64,000 nt of DNA from Prevotella sp. P3-122 (lineage in GTDB: Bacteria > Bacteroidota > Bacteroidia > Bacteroidales > Bacteroidaceae). Shown here piece by piece: positions 26,990 to 35,817 of this stretch (its first letter is position 1; each line of letters opens with the position of its first letter). The position numbers were made by a program, and so were the translations under genes. The stretch is from the NCBI RefSeq assembly GCF_002251365.1, contig NZ_NPJH01000098.1, positions 1-64,000 on the forward strand, written 5' to 3'. The notes beneath the pieces were generated by a model. The model was not told where the DNA came from. It saw only the letters and a list, made by a program, of their open reading frames with translations, and searched no databases.

Positions 26990-27013
26990 GCCAATAATAA
27001 CAAATAAGCCAAT

Positions 27014-27853
27014 ATGGAATCAGAACTTATAAAGAGCCGCAGTTTCTCTTCTTGCATAAAAGCTGCTTTCAATACCTATTGCACAAATGCCAACACCATT
27101 CTGCGCAACACCTGGCTGCCAGCATTGGTCAACGCCATGGTTGTAGGACTTGTCCTGTCTTCAAAGACCATTTTAGGAGCGGCAGCATTTGTGCCCCAGC
27201 TCATAGCCAGTTTGCTGACAATATTCACAAACGCATGGCTCTACGGGTGCTTGTTCAACATGCTTAACGCTAACGGACTCCGCACAAACCTACAACGCGT
27301 GTTCTATGTCCTGTTGTCAATGACTGCCATCAGCATCGCCTTTGGTTTTCTGATAGGATATGCAGCAATGTCCGTAACCGCCAATGCAAATGGTTCAATG
27401 TTATCAGCCTTGGCAATTCTGGGGATGTATGCAATCATCATGGCGTTTCTTCTGCCAATCATCTACTCTGGCATCAAATATATAATGGAAAAGAACATGA
27501 GGCTAATAGATGTTTTCAGCAAACAGTATATCGTTGGTCTCAAGTCGTGGGGATATCTCTTTATGGTCATGCTCCTCGTTGGTATCGTATTTACTATTGT
27601 TGTCATACCGGCTTTCACTCCAGTAAGCTCACTGATGCTTGCGGCTGCCAATAATGCCCAAGGTGTTGGCATGGGCGACCCTTCAGGACTCCCTGCCCTC
27701 TTCGGGCTTCGCCTGTTCGTTACTGCATCCTTGTCGGCTTTTGTCCTCAGCTACGTATCCATCTGGGGCACGCTGGCCGCATACTATGCCTATGGAGCGA
27801 TAGAGAAGAAAAACATAGACCGAAAGAACATAATAGCACAAACACAGGAATGA
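27014..27853 (+). CDS. Multi-pass membrane protein of unknown function
   Basis: A 279-residue protein with about six hydrophobic segments (starting near 35, 60, 100, 135, 180 and 235) and a short charged C-terminus (AIEKKNIDRKNII). I do not recognise the family; the pattern resembles DUF4013/DUF975-type integral membrane proteins. Its stop overlaps hisB (ATGA) and it lies 24 nt after the methyltransferase gene, so the three are probably co-transcribed. Confidence 0.7.
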   Translation: MESELIKSRSFSSCIKAAFNTYCTNANTILRNTWLPALVNAMVVGLVLSSKTILGAAAFVPQLIASLLTIFTNAWLYGCLFNMLNANGLRTNLQRVFYVLLSMTAISIAFGFLIGYAAMSVTANANGSMLSALAILGMYAIIMAFLLPIIYSGIKYIMEKNMRLIDVFSKQYIVGLKSWGYLFMVMLLVGIVFTIVVIPAFTPVSSLMLAAANNAQGVGMGDPSGLPALFGLRLFVTASLSAFVLSYVSIWGTLAAYYAYGAIEKKNIDRKNIIAQTQE

Positions 27854-28926
27854 AAAAAGAAAGACTACTGTTCATAGACCGTGACGGTACTATCATCGAG
27901 GAACCGGAAGACGAGCAGATTGACTCGTTTGCAAAACTGAAATTCACACGTGGCGTATTCGGAAGCATGGCGTTCATCAGGCAGCACCTCGACTTCAAAT
28001 TCGTAATGGTGAGCAATCAGGACGGACTGGGAACCGACAGCTTCCCCGAGGACACCTTCTGGCCCGTACACAACTTCATCCTTCAGACTCTTGAAAGCGA
28101 GGGAGTGACGTTCGATGACATAAAGATCGACCGCCATTTCCCAGAGGACAACTCACCGATGAGGAAACCCGGTACAGGAATGCTCACCGAATATATGGAC
28201 ACGGAGAAGTACGACCTTGCCAACAGCTATGTCATTGGCGACAGGGAAACGGATGCCCAACTGGCTGAGAACCTTGGATGCAAGGCACTGATACTGGGAC
28301 GCGACGGTATGACATGGGAGAAAATCACCGAGATACTCTTTGCCGGTGAGCGCAAGGCTCAGGTCAGACGCACTACCAAGGAGACGGATATTGACATTCG
28401 GCTGAACATTGACGGCACTGGCAAATGCGATATCAGCACAGGGCTGGGCTTCTTCGACCACATGCTCGAACAGATAGGCAAGCACGGCATGATGGACCTC
28501 TACATACACACACGTGGCGACCTGCATGTAGACGAGCACCATACCATCGAGGACACGGCTCTGGCTCTTGGCGAGTGTCTGCTAAAGGCTCTTGGCGACA
28601 AGAGAGGCATCGAGCGCTATGGCTACTGTCTGCCTATGGACGACTGCCTGTGCCAGGTTGCTCTCGACTTTGGCGGACGCCCTTGGCTGGTATGGGATGC
28701 CGACTTCCACAGGGAGAAAATCGGTGAGATGCCAACGGAAATGTTCCTTCACTTCTTCAAGAGTCTTAGCGATGCCGCAAAGATGAACCTCAACATAAAG
28801 GCAGAAGGGCAGAATGAGCACCATAAGATTGAGGGGATATTCAAGGCTCTGGCACGTGCGCTGAAAATGGCTGTCAAGAGGGACATACACCATTTTGAGT
28901 TGCCATCAACAAAGGGAATGCTTTAA
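27850..28926 (+). CDS. hisB: Bifunctional histidinol-phosphatase / imidazoleglycerol-phosphate dehydratase
   Basis: 358 residues. The N-terminal HAD phosphatase (about 1-165) has the DxDGT motif in LLFIDRDGTIIEEPED and IGDRETDAQLAENLG. The C-terminal dehydratase (about 170-358) has the metal-binding His clusters GLGFFDHMLEQIGKHG, VDEHHTIEDTALALGE and FHREKIGEMPTE. It is detached from hisH-A-F-IE by 14.6 kb. Confidence 0.96.
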   Translation: MKKERLLFIDRDGTIIEEPEDEQIDSFAKLKFTRGVFGSMAFIRQHLDFKFVMVSNQDGLGTDSFPEDTFWPVHNFILQTLESEGVTFDDIKIDRHFPEDNSPMRKPGTGMLTEYMDTEKYDLANSYVIGDRETDAQLAENLGCKALILGRDGMTWEKITEILFAGERKAQVRRTTKETDIDIRLNIDGTGKCDISTGLGFFDHMLEQIGKHGMMDLYIHTRGDLHVDEHHTIEDTALALGECLLKALGDKRGIERYGYCLPMDDCLCQVALDFGGRPWLVWDADFHREKIGEMPTEMFLHFFKSLSDAAKMNLNIKAEGQNEHHKIEGIFKALARALKMAVKRDIHHFELPSTKGML

Positions 28927-28967
28927 GGTGGGTTCGATTAATTCCCACCTTAACAATTATACAAGCA

Positions 28968-29612
28968 TCATAGCAGAAGGATATCAGATGCCTTATTGGC
29001 AAAGGTATCCGCACCATGGGCAACGAGGAAATCCCTGTCTCTAAATCCCCATAGCACGCTGATACACGGAATACCACAATTGCGGGCAGTCATCACGTCT
29101 ACATCACTGTCACCAATATACACAGTTCCTTCTTTACCGGTTCCAAGCTGCCTCATAGCCTCTATGACGGTATCTGGAGCCGGCTTTTTTCTTATGCCCT
29201 CACGCTCTCCTATGGCAACAGTTATATAATCACCAAAGAAGTGGGCCACCAATTCCTGAGTGGCAGCATAGAACTTGTTGCTTACTACGGCAACGGATGC
29301 CCCATTGCGCCGCAGGCTTGCCAGCATATCCATAACACCAGGATAAGGACATGTGGTATCAAGGTTGTGCTCCATATAGTGCCGTCTGAACGTTGCATAC
29401 GCTGCGTCGAAAGCAGGATTGGCTTCACCGTTTGGCACAGCCCGCTCCATGAGCTTTCTTACGCCATTGCCTACGAACATCCTTACTTCCTCAAGGGTAC
29501 GTTCGGGCAGGCCGTTAGTACGGAGGGCATAGTTGCAGCTCGACGCAAGGTCACCAAGAGTGTCAAGGAGTGTGCCGTCGAGGTCGAAGATATAAGCATT
29601 GTACTTCATCAT
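28968..29612 (-). CDS. HAD-IA phosphatase, phosphoglycolate phosphatase-like
   Basis: 214 residues. Motif I is YIFDLDGTLLDTLGDL, motif II VVSNKFYAATQEL, motif III Lys in KKPAPDTV, and motif IV IGDSDVDVMTARNCGI. The helical cap (about 20-85) is of the C1 type found in Gph, PpaX and GmhB-like enzymes. The substrate is uncertain. A start one codon later (29609) is equally possible. Convergent with hisB. Confidence 0.85.
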   Translation of the reverse strand: MMKYNAYIFDLDGTLLDTLGDLASSCNYALRTNGLPERTLEEVRMFVGNGVRKLMERAVPNGEANPAFDAAYATFRRHYMEHNLDTTCPYPGVMDMLASLRRNGASVAVVSNKFYAATQELVAHFFGDYITVAIGEREGIRKKPAPDTVIEAMRQLGTGKEGTVYIGDSDVDVMTARNCGIPCISVLWGFRDRDFLVAHGADTFANKASDILLL

Positions 29613-29639
29613 CTTGTTCTATTATTATATTTTGTAGCG

Positions 29640-29698
29640 CAAAGATAACATTTTTATATTGCTGTAGGGTCGGAGTATTCATTTTTTTGTTATCTTTG
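29640..29698. promoter_or_regulatory. Divergent -7 boxes of the HAD phosphatase and mltG
   Basis: TATCTTTG occurs on the minus strand at 29640-29647 and on the plus strand at 29691-29698. Both are perfect -7 boxes within 60 bp; -33 boxes are weak. Confidence 0.6.
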
Positions 29699-29722
29699 CA
29701 TGGATTTTTGATACATATCATT

Positions 29723-30769
29723 ATGAAAGGCAAACCAAATCTAAAGTTTATAGTACCAGCCGCATTATGCGTAATGGTATTAATGGCTGTTGTATGCTTC
29801 TACCTGTTCGCGGCGTTCAGCAACAACAAGGAAACAGCATATCTGTATATTGATGGAGATGACAACATTGACTCTGTCTTCACTAAGATTACTCCCATGG
29901 CAACCGACCACGGAATGGCAACATTCAAGATTCTGGCACGACACACAAGCTATGACGGGAACGTTAAGACAGGACGCTACGCCATCACACCAGGACAAAG
30001 TGCCCTGGCAATATTCAGGCATCTGAAAAACGGTATGCAGACTCCAGTCAATCTTACAATACCTTCCGTGAGGACAACAGAAAGGCTCGCTGCAGAACTT
30101 AGCAAGAAACTCATGCTTGACAGTGCAGAGATAGCCGATGCCCTATCTGATGAGGCTACATACAGCAAATACGGATATGACACAGCCACCATCATCTGCA
30201 TGTTCATCCCGAACACATACGACGTCTACTGGAACACATCTATTGAGAAACTGCTCAACAGGATGGACAAGGAGAGCAAGAAGTTCTGGAAAGGCGAGCG
30301 TGAGGCCAAGGCCAAGGCTATGTCGCTAACGCCTGTTGAGGTTATGACGTTGGCAAGCATTGTCGACGAGGAGACGGCCAATGATGCCGAGAAACCCATG
30401 ATAGCGGGAATGTACTACAACAGGCTCACACTCCGCAACGCAGAATATCCCGACGGCATGCCACTACAGGCAGACCCAACAATAAAGTTCGCATGGAAGG
30501 ATTTCGACCTGAGAAGAATTTACAACAAGCTGTTGCATATCGACAGTCCATACAACACCTACCGCTATCCCGGTCTTCCTCCCGGTCCTATCCGCATTCC
30601 TTCCATTGCAGGCATCGATGCCGTTCTCAATCATGTAAAGCACGATTATCTGTATATGTGCGCAAAAGAAGACTTCAGCGGCACCCACAATTTTGCCAAG
30701 ACCTACACAGAGCACCTTGCCAATGCTGCAAAATATTCAGCTGCACTAAACAGGCGGGGAATAAAATAG
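29723..30769 (+). CDS. mltG: Endolytic murein transglycosylase MltG
   Basis: Cleaves nascent peptidoglycan strands and sets glycan length. 348 residues from ATG 29723, chosen because the plus-strand -7 box (29691-29698) lies inside the longer frame. Transmembrane anchor at about 9-30. The YceG domain has VMTLASIVDEETANDAEKP with the catalytic Glu, then VFIPNTYDVYW-like and YNTYRYPGLPPGPIRIPSI motifs. A strong terminator follows. Confidence 0.93.
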   Translation: MKGKPNLKFIVPAALCVMVLMAVVCFYLFAAFSNNKETAYLYIDGDDNIDSVFTKITPMATDHGMATFKILARHTSYDGNVKTGRYAITPGQSALAIFRHLKNGMQTPVNLTIPSVRTTERLAAELSKKLMLDSAEIADALSDEATYSKYGYDTATIICMFIPNTYDVYWNTSIEKLLNRMDKESKKFWKGEREAKAKAMSLTPVEVMTLASIVDEETANDAEKPMIAGMYYNRLTLRNAEYPDGMPLQADPTIKFAWKDFDLRRIYNKLLHIDSPYNTYRYPGLPPGPIRIPSIAGIDAVLNHVKHDYLYMCAKEDFSGTHNFAKTYTEHLANAAKYSAALNRRGIK

Positions 30770-30795
30770 AAACTATTTATTTATTATCAAAAATC

Positions 30796-30830
30796 AAAAC
30801 AGGTGAGACAGCCTCTGTCTCACCTGTTTT
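30796..30830 (+). terminator. Terminator of mltG
   Basis: Perfect 16-bp stem: AAAACAGGTGAGACAG (30796-30811), loop CCT, CTGTCTCACCTGTTTT (30815-30830), then AATTTT. The A/T flanks make it work in both directions. Confidence 0.85.
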
Positions 30831-30857
30831 AATTTTCCTCCCCTATCTTATCTATCC

Positions 30858-31040
30858 CTAAATCTCCTCTATCTTATCTATTTTATCTATCTCCTCTATC
30901 TTATCTATCTCCTCTATCCTTCCTAAACAAAAAAACTGGATTTCCCGACTTCCGATATACTCGGCCACGAGATTCTGTGGCAATTTTTTATAATAATCTA
31001 AGAAGGTAATCATTACTCTATGAACCTCTAAGCCTTGCAT
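30858..31040 (-). CDS. Small protein with a repetitive EEIDKI tail
   Basis: A 60-residue frame of unknown function. Residues 1-41 are non-repetitive (MITFLDYYKKLPQNLVAEYI is part of it). Residues 42-60 are built from 9-nt repeats read in frame as EEI and DKI triplets, ending at TAG. The tail is therefore a coding microsatellite that can change by whole triplets of residues without frameshift. A plausible own promoter (31117-31148) lies upstream. Nothing similar is known to me; a relic is possible. Confidence 0.4.
   Translation of the reverse strand: MQGLEVHRVMITFLDYYKKLPQNLVAEYIGSREIQFFCLGRIEEIDKIEEIDKIDKIEEI
30861..30914. repeat. Six-unit 9-nt microsatellite
   Basis: Units of TATCTCCTC, TATCTTATC or TATTTTATC start at 30861, 30870, 30879, 30888, 30897 and 30906. 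It lies inside the minus-strand small frame 30858-31040 and just beyond the mltG terminator. Confidence 0.85.
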
Positions 31041-31116
31041 TCTTTAGCCGGGCAAATCCAGCAATATCGTCACCTTATGGAATATGATGGTTCCTCTTTT
31101 TCCTCTATTACAAGTG

Positions 31117-31148
31117 CAAAGTTAATAATTTTCCAACTAAATAGCAAG
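31117..31148 (-). promoter_or_regulatory. Candidate promoter for the small minus-strand gene
   Basis: The minus strand has CTTG, 20-nt spacer, TAACTTTG (-7 box at 31117-31124), about 77 nt before ATG 31040. Confidence 0.45.
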
Positions 31149-31219
31149 TATAAAGCAAGAAAATACTAACTAAATAACAGAAAATAATGCTTTTTTCATA
31201 TAAAATATATTGTACAACA

Positions 31220-31258
31220 TAAAAAAAAACTGCTGCCATTGTAAGAATGACAGCAGTT
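31220..31258 (-). terminator. Terminator of the thrS-infC-rpmI-rplT group
   Basis: AACTGCTGCCATT (31228-31240) pairs with AATGACAGCAGTT (31246-31258), one mismatch. On the minus strand it is followed by nine T (plus-strand A run 31221-31229). It lies 20 nt after rplT. Confidence 0.85.
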
Positions 31259-31278
31259 AAACAGATATGAAGGCTTAT

Positions 31279-31623
31279 TTATTTCACCTTATCAACGATA
31301 GCCTTGAAAGCCTCGGGATTATTCATGGCGAGGTCAGCGAGAACCTTACGGTTGATCTCGATACCAGCCTTGTGAAGAGCACCCATAAGCTGTGAATAGC
31401 TCATATTCTCCTGACGTGCGGCAGCGTTGATACGCTGAATCCACAATGCACGGAAAGTGCGCTTCTTGTTCTTACGGTCACGATAAGCATAAGTAAGACC
31501 CTTCTCCCAGGTGTTCTTTGCTACTGTCCAAACGTTCTTCCTTGCTCCAAAATAACCTTTGGTAAGCTTAAGAATTCTTTTTCTCTTGGCTCTTGACGCA
31601 ACGTGATTTACTGATCTTGGCAT
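31279..31623 (-). CDS. rplT: 50S ribosomal protein L20
   Basis: Early-assembly protein binding 23S rRNA. 114 residues, family start MPRSVNHVASRAKRKRIL and conserved NRKVLADLAMNNPEAF. Last gene of the classic infC-rpmI-rplT order. Confidence 0.98.
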   Translation of the reverse strand: MPRSVNHVASRAKRKRILKLTKGYFGARKNVWTVAKNTWEKGLTYAYRDRKNKKRTFRALWIQRINAAARQENMSYSQLMGALHKAGIEINRKVLADLAMNNPEAFKAIVDKVK

Positions 31624-31660
31624 AGTTTTCTTCTTTTTTAATGTTAGACTAAAAAGTTAA

Positions 31661-31858
31661 TTAGCGAAGGCGCAGCAAGTCGCGTACCTGCTTCATGTTG
31701 TCCACGTCAACGATTGTTGTGTGAACAAGGTTTCTCTTCTGTTTCTTTGTCTTCTTAGTCAGAATGTGACTGTGGTAAGCATGTCTTCTCTTAATCTTAC
31801 CAGTTCCGGTGAAAGAGAATCTCTTCTTTGCGCCGGAGTTTGTCTTTACTTTTGGCAT
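31661..31858 (-). CDS. rpmI: 50S ribosomal protein L35
   Basis: 65 residues, MPKVKTNSGAKKRFSFTGTG and RRHAYHSHILTKKT, ending in LRLR. 37 nt before rplT. Confidence 0.98.
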   Translation of the reverse strand: MPKVKTNSGAKKRFSFTGTGKIKRRHAYHSHILTKKTKKQKRNLVHTTIVDVDNMKQVRDLLRLR

Positions 31859-31933
31859 TTTTTTGTTATGTTTAAATTGTTATTATTATGTGGCAACGCA
31901 TATACCGGGCGTTACGCACTTGTTTACTTGCTA

Positions 31934-32632
31934 TTATTTCTTAAGCTTCTCAAGAGCTTCAGAGCCGTTCTTGGCATTTGCGAACAGACCGCCTGATGCT
32001 GGAATATCAAGTTCCTCACTATCGGTAGCAACCGCTGACAGCTTTTCTGTTGCAGCCTTCTCTGCCTCTCTCTTCTCCCTATCAAGTTTCTGTTGGCTCT
32101 TCTTTGCTACGCCAGCCTTCTTGGGTGCGAGATATAGGAACATCTTCTTGCCCTCAAGCTTTGGCAACTGCTCCACCTTACCAAATTCCTCAAGGTCATT
32201 GGCGAAACGCAACAGGAGAACTTCTCCTTGCTCCTTGAAGAGGATGCTTCGACCACGGAAGAACACGTAAGCACGAACCTTATTGCCTTCCTCCAGAAAT
32301 TCCTTGGCATGTTTGAGCTTGAACTGATAGTCATGCTCATCGGTCTGCGGTCCGAACCTTATTTCCTTCACCTCAACCTTCACCTGCTTCTGCTTCATCT
32401 CTTTCTGATGTTTCTTCTGCTGGTAGAGGAACTTTGAATAGTCGATGAGACGACAAACTGGCGGTTGTGCGTTAGGTGATATTTCTACAAGATCGACCTC
32501 CATCTGCCTGGCCATTTCCAAAGCTTGGCGAGTTGGCATCACTTGTGCACCATCTTCTCCTACAACACGAACTTCCCGAGCGCGAATCTGTTCATTCACG
32601 CGGTACTGAGTCTTCATTTTGTCATTCTTCAT
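31934..32632 (-). CDS. infC: Translation initiation factor IF-3
   Basis: Prevents premature subunit joining and proofreads the start codon. 232 residues. N-domain QYRVNEQIRAREVRVVG, linker QQKKHQKEMK, C-domain VKEIRFGPQTDEHDYQFKL and RGRSILFKEQGE. A charged tail of about 50 residues (KKSQQKLDREKREAEKAA and on) goes beyond the standard 180-residue IF-3, as is common in Bacteroidota. It has its own promoter at 32668-32698. Confidence 0.97.
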   Translation of the reverse strand: MKNDKMKTQYRVNEQIRAREVRVVGEDGAQVMPTRQALEMARQMEVDLVEISPNAQPPVCRLIDYSKFLYQQKKHQKEMKQKQVKVEVKEIRFGPQTDEHDYQFKLKHAKEFLEEGNKVRAYVFFRGRSILFKEQGEVLLLRFANDLEEFGKVEQLPKLEGKKMFLYLAPKKAGVAKKSQQKLDREKREAEKAATEKLSAVATDSEELDIPASGGLFANAKNGSEALEKLKK

Positions 32633-32667
32633 TCAACTATATTAAGTGTCTTTTTGCTAAACGGCTG

Positions 32668-32698
32668 CAAAGTTACGAAAAAGTGCTCAATATACAAA
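32668..32698 (-). promoter_or_regulatory. Consensus promoter of infC-rpmI-rplT
   Basis: Minus strand: TTTG (32695-32698), 19-nt spacer, TAACTTTG (32668-32675). It lies between thrS and infC, so the ribosomal genes can be expressed separately from thrS. Confidence 0.8.
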
Positions 32699-32790
32699 AC
32701 AAATTTAAAAGTTTTTTCTGTTTCCCGATTAGTTTTTTGTTTGTAAGTCACAGGGTTGGCTTCTATTGTCATAAGAAACAAATATAACAA

Positions 32791-32819
32791 GTGTCGCCCT
32801 CTGATATGGAGAGCGACAC
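32791..32819 (-). terminator. Terminator of thrS
   Basis: GTGTCGCCCTC (32791-32801) pairs with GAGAGCGACAC (32809-32819), one mismatch, followed on the minus strand by a T-rich stretch. 27 nt after the thrS stop. Confidence 0.65.
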
Positions 32820-32845
32820 CTATTATATATAATGTACCAACAATA

Positions 32846-34798
32846 CTATTCGTTAAGTGCAGAGAGCATATCTGCCACCTCGGCATTGATGCGTCCGGCA
32901 AACTCTTCCATGCTCATGGTAGCCTGTTCGCCACCACCCTGCTTGCGCATGCTGACAAGACCCTCGGCAGCCTCCTTCTCTCCGACAACCACCATGTAGG
33001 GAACACGCTTCAGCTCATTGTCGCGTATCTTACGGCCAATCTTCTCGTTGCGGTCGTCGATGGTGGCGCGCACACCCTTGCTGTCGAGGAAGCTGGCAAC
33101 CTTGCGGGCATAGTCGTTGTATTTCTCCGAGATAGGAAGTATGGCAACCTGGTCAGGAGTGAGCCACAGTGGGAAGTGTCCTGCCGTGTGCTCGATGAGC
33201 ACGGCTGTGAAACGCTCCAGACTTCCGAACGGCGCACGGTGTATCATCACAGGAGTCTTCTTGCTGTTGTCCTCAGCAGTGTATTCCAGCTTGAACCTCT
33301 GTGGCAGGTTGTAGTCTACCTGAATGGTACCCAGCTGCCAGCGGCGGCCAATGGCATCCTTTACCATGAAGTCGAGCTTCGGACCATAGAATGCAGCCTC
33401 GCCAATCTCGCAGCGGGCGCTAAGTCCCTTCTCGGCACAAGCCTCCTTGATGGCATTCTGGCTCTCTTCCCAAATCTCGTCAGAGCCGATGTACTTCTCC
33501 TTGTCGGCTGGGTCACGGAGTGAGATCTGTGCCTCGTAGTTCTCGAAGTTGAATATCTTGAACACCTTGAGAATGATGTCGATGACATTCTCAAACTCTG
33601 CCTTCACCTGCTCAGGGCGCACTAAGATGTGTGCATCGTCCTGAGTGAACGTGCGCACACGTGTCAGTCCGTGCAGCTCACCGCTCTTCTCATAGCGGAA
33701 CACAGTACCGAACTCGGCAATGCGCAGAGGCAGGTCCTTGTATGAGCGTGGCTTGCGTGAATAAATCTCACAGTGGTGAGGGCAGTTCATTGGCTTAAGC
33801 ATATACTCCTCGTCCTCCTCCGGAGTGTGTATAGGCTGGAAGGCGTCCTTGCCGTAATGGGCGTAGTGTCCGGAAGTTACGTATAGGCTCTTGCCGCCGA
33901 TACCCGGAGTGATAACCTCCTGATAGTTGTATGGCTTGAGCAGGCCGCGCAGCAGTTCCTGCAGGCGCAGGCGCAACTGTGTACCCTTCGGCAACCATAT
34001 TGGCAGACCCTTGCCTACCCTGTCCGAGAACATGAACAGTTCCATCTCCTTGCCTATCTTGCGGTGGTCGCGCTTCTTGGCTTCCTCCAGCATCACGAGA
34101 TACTCGTCAAGCATCTTCTTCTTCGGGAAGGAGATACCGTAGATACGTGTCATCTGCTCGCGCTTGGCATCGCCACGCCAGAAGGCTCCGGCAACACTCG
34201 TTATCTTGACAGCCTTGATAAGTCCGGTCGATACAAGGTGCGGGCCACGGCAAAGGTCGGTAAAGGCACCCTGTGTATATGTAGAGATTGTGCCGTCCTC
34301 AAGGTCCTGGTCAATGTGCTCACACTTGTAGAGCTGTCCGTCGGCATTGAACTCTGCCAGCGCGTCGGCCTTCGACACGTCCTTGCGCACTACAGGCTCA
34401 TCCTTCTTGGCCAGTTCCATCATCTTTGCCTCTATCTTGGGGAAGTCATTCTCTGAAATCACCTGTCCCTCTGCCGGCATCACGTCATAGAAGAAGCCAC
34501 TCTCCACAGCCGGACCAAATCCGAACTGTATGCCAGGGTACAGCTCCTGGAGAGCCTCGGCGAGCAAGTGTGCCGATGTATGCCAGAAGGTGTGCTTGCC
34601 TTCCTCGTCCTCAAACTTGTACAGGGCGATGGTGGCATCAGTGTTGATGGGACGGTTAAGTTCTACAGTTTCACCATTTACTCCGCAAGATACAACGTTG
34701 CGAGCGAGAGCCGGCGAAATGCTCTCGGCGATTTGAAAGCCAGTAACTCCCTCTTCGTATTCACGAACGGAGCCGTCTGGAAAAGTAATTTTAATCAT
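32846..34798 (-). CDS. thrS: Threonyl-tRNA synthetase
   Basis: 650 residues. N-terminal TGS domain (1-60), editing domain with HTSAHLLAEAL (HxxxH), class II core with zinc ligands in MKPMNCPHHCEIYS, motif 2 TRVRTFTQDDAHI and motif 3 MIHRAPFGSLERF. C-terminal anticodon domain (WLTPDQVAILPISEKY). Upstream of infC as in many bacteria, but with its own promoter and terminator. Confidence 0.98.
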   Translation of the reverse strand: MIKITFPDGSVREYEEGVTGFQIAESISPALARNVVSCGVNGETVELNRPINTDATIALYKFEDEEGKHTFWHTSAHLLAEALQELYPGIQFGFGPAVESGFFYDVMPAEGQVISENDFPKIEAKMMELAKKDEPVVRKDVSKADALAEFNADGQLYKCEHIDQDLEDGTISTYTQGAFTDLCRGPHLVSTGLIKAVKITSVAGAFWRGDAKREQMTRIYGISFPKKKMLDEYLVMLEEAKKRDHRKIGKEMELFMFSDRVGKGLPIWLPKGTQLRLRLQELLRGLLKPYNYQEVITPGIGGKSLYVTSGHYAHYGKDAFQPIHTPEEDEEYMLKPMNCPHHCEIYSRKPRSYKDLPLRIAEFGTVFRYEKSGELHGLTRVRTFTQDDAHILVRPEQVKAEFENVIDIILKVFKIFNFENYEAQISLRDPADKEKYIGSDEIWEESQNAIKEACAEKGLSARCEIGEAAFYGPKLDFMVKDAIGRRWQLGTIQVDYNLPQRFKLEYTAEDNSKKTPVMIHRAPFGSLERFTAVLIEHTAGHFPLWLTPDQVAILPISEKYNDYARKVASFLDSKGVRATIDDRNEKIGRKIRDNELKRVPYMVVVGEKEAAEGLVSMRKQGGGEQATMSMEEFAGRINAEVADMLSALNE

Positions 34799-34840
34799 AA
34801 CAAATTAAACAATTATTTGTACTTAAATGATAATTGCTTG

Positions 34841-34871
34841 CAAAGTTATAGAAAATATATGAAAAGACGAA
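34841..34871 (-). promoter_or_regulatory. Promoter of thrS
   Basis: Minus strand: TTCG (34868-34871), 19-nt spacer, TAACTTTG (34841-34848); about 40 nt of leader. Confidence 0.65.
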
Positions 34872-35008
34872 TGTTTGCCAATGTTTTTTTTAAAAACCAT
34901 CAGCATCTTTTTTATCCGACACCATGGCGTGGTCCTCGCCTCTCATCGCTTGCTACACCTATTTATATATGGTTCGTCAGACGTTTAGAGCGAGTACCAC
35001 TTACTGCT

Positions 35009-35060
35009 GCGTGGCCTCTGGATATTATATGCGTGGCCTCTGGATAATATATGCGTGGCC
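35009..35060. repeat. 22-bp tandem repeat
   Basis: Two 22-bp units (35009-35030 and 35031-35052) start GCGTGGCCTCTGGATA and differ at one base; a third begins GCGTGGCC at 35053 and runs into the palindromic element at 35058. The remaining intergenic DNA (34872-35008, 35131-35401) shows nothing recognisable. Confidence 0.85.
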
Positions 35061-35130
35061 GATAAGGTTAATAACCTTACTGGCGTAAGGTTATTAACCT
35101 TGCAGCCGTAAGGTTATTAACCTTATCGGC
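35058..35130. repeat. 73-bp palindromic element with three copies of one dyad
   Basis: The outer 23 bp (35058-35080 and 35108-35130) are exact reverse complements. Three copies of the dyad AAGGTTA-N-TAACCTT start at 35064, 35087 and 35110, a 23-bp period. Both strands can form a long hairpin. Confidence 0.85.
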
Positions 35131-35401
35131 TGTGCAATTGTATTCTTGGTCCATTACATATATATCAGACTCTCTTTGAGAACAATAGGCTATAAGACAT
35201 CAATCCATATTTCGGACGGGCCTTATATATTATATGGTTCAAGTCTCACCCCACAGTACACGGACAAAAAAGATTGAAAGCTGCTACCATATCACGCGCA
35301 TAAGCAAATACAGAAATGCACAATACTGAGCATAAAATGTTGTAGATTAACGACTTCACAAACAAAATACGAGCATTTTTAGAAAAAAAAGGCAAATAAA
35401 T

Positions 35402-35432
35402 TTTCTTATCACACAAAAAACTCGTATATTTG
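35402..35432 (+). promoter_or_regulatory. Promoter of the HU gene
   Basis: TTTC 35402-35405, 19-nt spacer, TATATTTG 35425-35432; ATG at 35484. Confidence 0.55.
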
Positions 35433-35483
35433 CAAGCCCAATACAAAGAGAAAGTAAAATAATATAACAAGACACACAAGAAA

Positions 35484-35771
35484 ATGACGAAAGCAGATGT
35501 AATAAACCAGATTACTGAAGCCACAGGACTTCAGAGGAGAGACGTAGCAGCTGTTGTTGAGAGTTTCATGGAAACCATCAAGGACTCTCTTCTAAACCAA
35601 AAGGAAAATGTGTACCTTCGTGGGTTCGGCAGTTTCATCATCAAGCATCGTGCAGAGAAGACTGCCCGCAACATCACAAAGAACACCACTATCACCATAG
35701 CAGCCCACGACCTGCCTTGCTTCAAGCCTGCCAAGGCATTCGTAGACCAGATGAAGGGTGAGAGCGAGTAA
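35484..35771 (+). CDS. HU/IHF-family DNA-binding protein
   Basis: A 95-residue nucleoid protein of the HU fold: TKADVINQITEATGLQRRDV, then VYLRGFGSFIIKHRAEKTAR leading into the beta arm, and CFKPAKAFVDQMK at the end. Inserting/bending residues resemble IHF/HU subunits of Bacteroidota (FKPAKAF replaces FKPGKAL). The 29-residue basic protein follows after 46 nt. Confidence 0.93.
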   Translation: MTKADVINQITEATGLQRRDVAAVVESFMETIKDSLLNQKENVYLRGFGSFIIKHRAEKTARNITKNTTITIAAHDLPCFKPAKAFVDQMKGESE

Positions 35772-35817
35772 CGATTATCATAGACAACATTATAAATAAA
35801 CTTTAAAAATTACAGCT

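Noticed and set aside
35222..35250. GGTTCAAGTCTCACC resembles the T-arm and 3' end of a tRNA
   Set aside because: The flanking five bases do not pair as a T-stem and no acceptor, D or anticodon arm can be found upstream.
35246..35524. Minus-strand 92-residue frame upstream of HU
   Set aside because: It runs through the HU promoter and start codon in antisense and has no conserved features.
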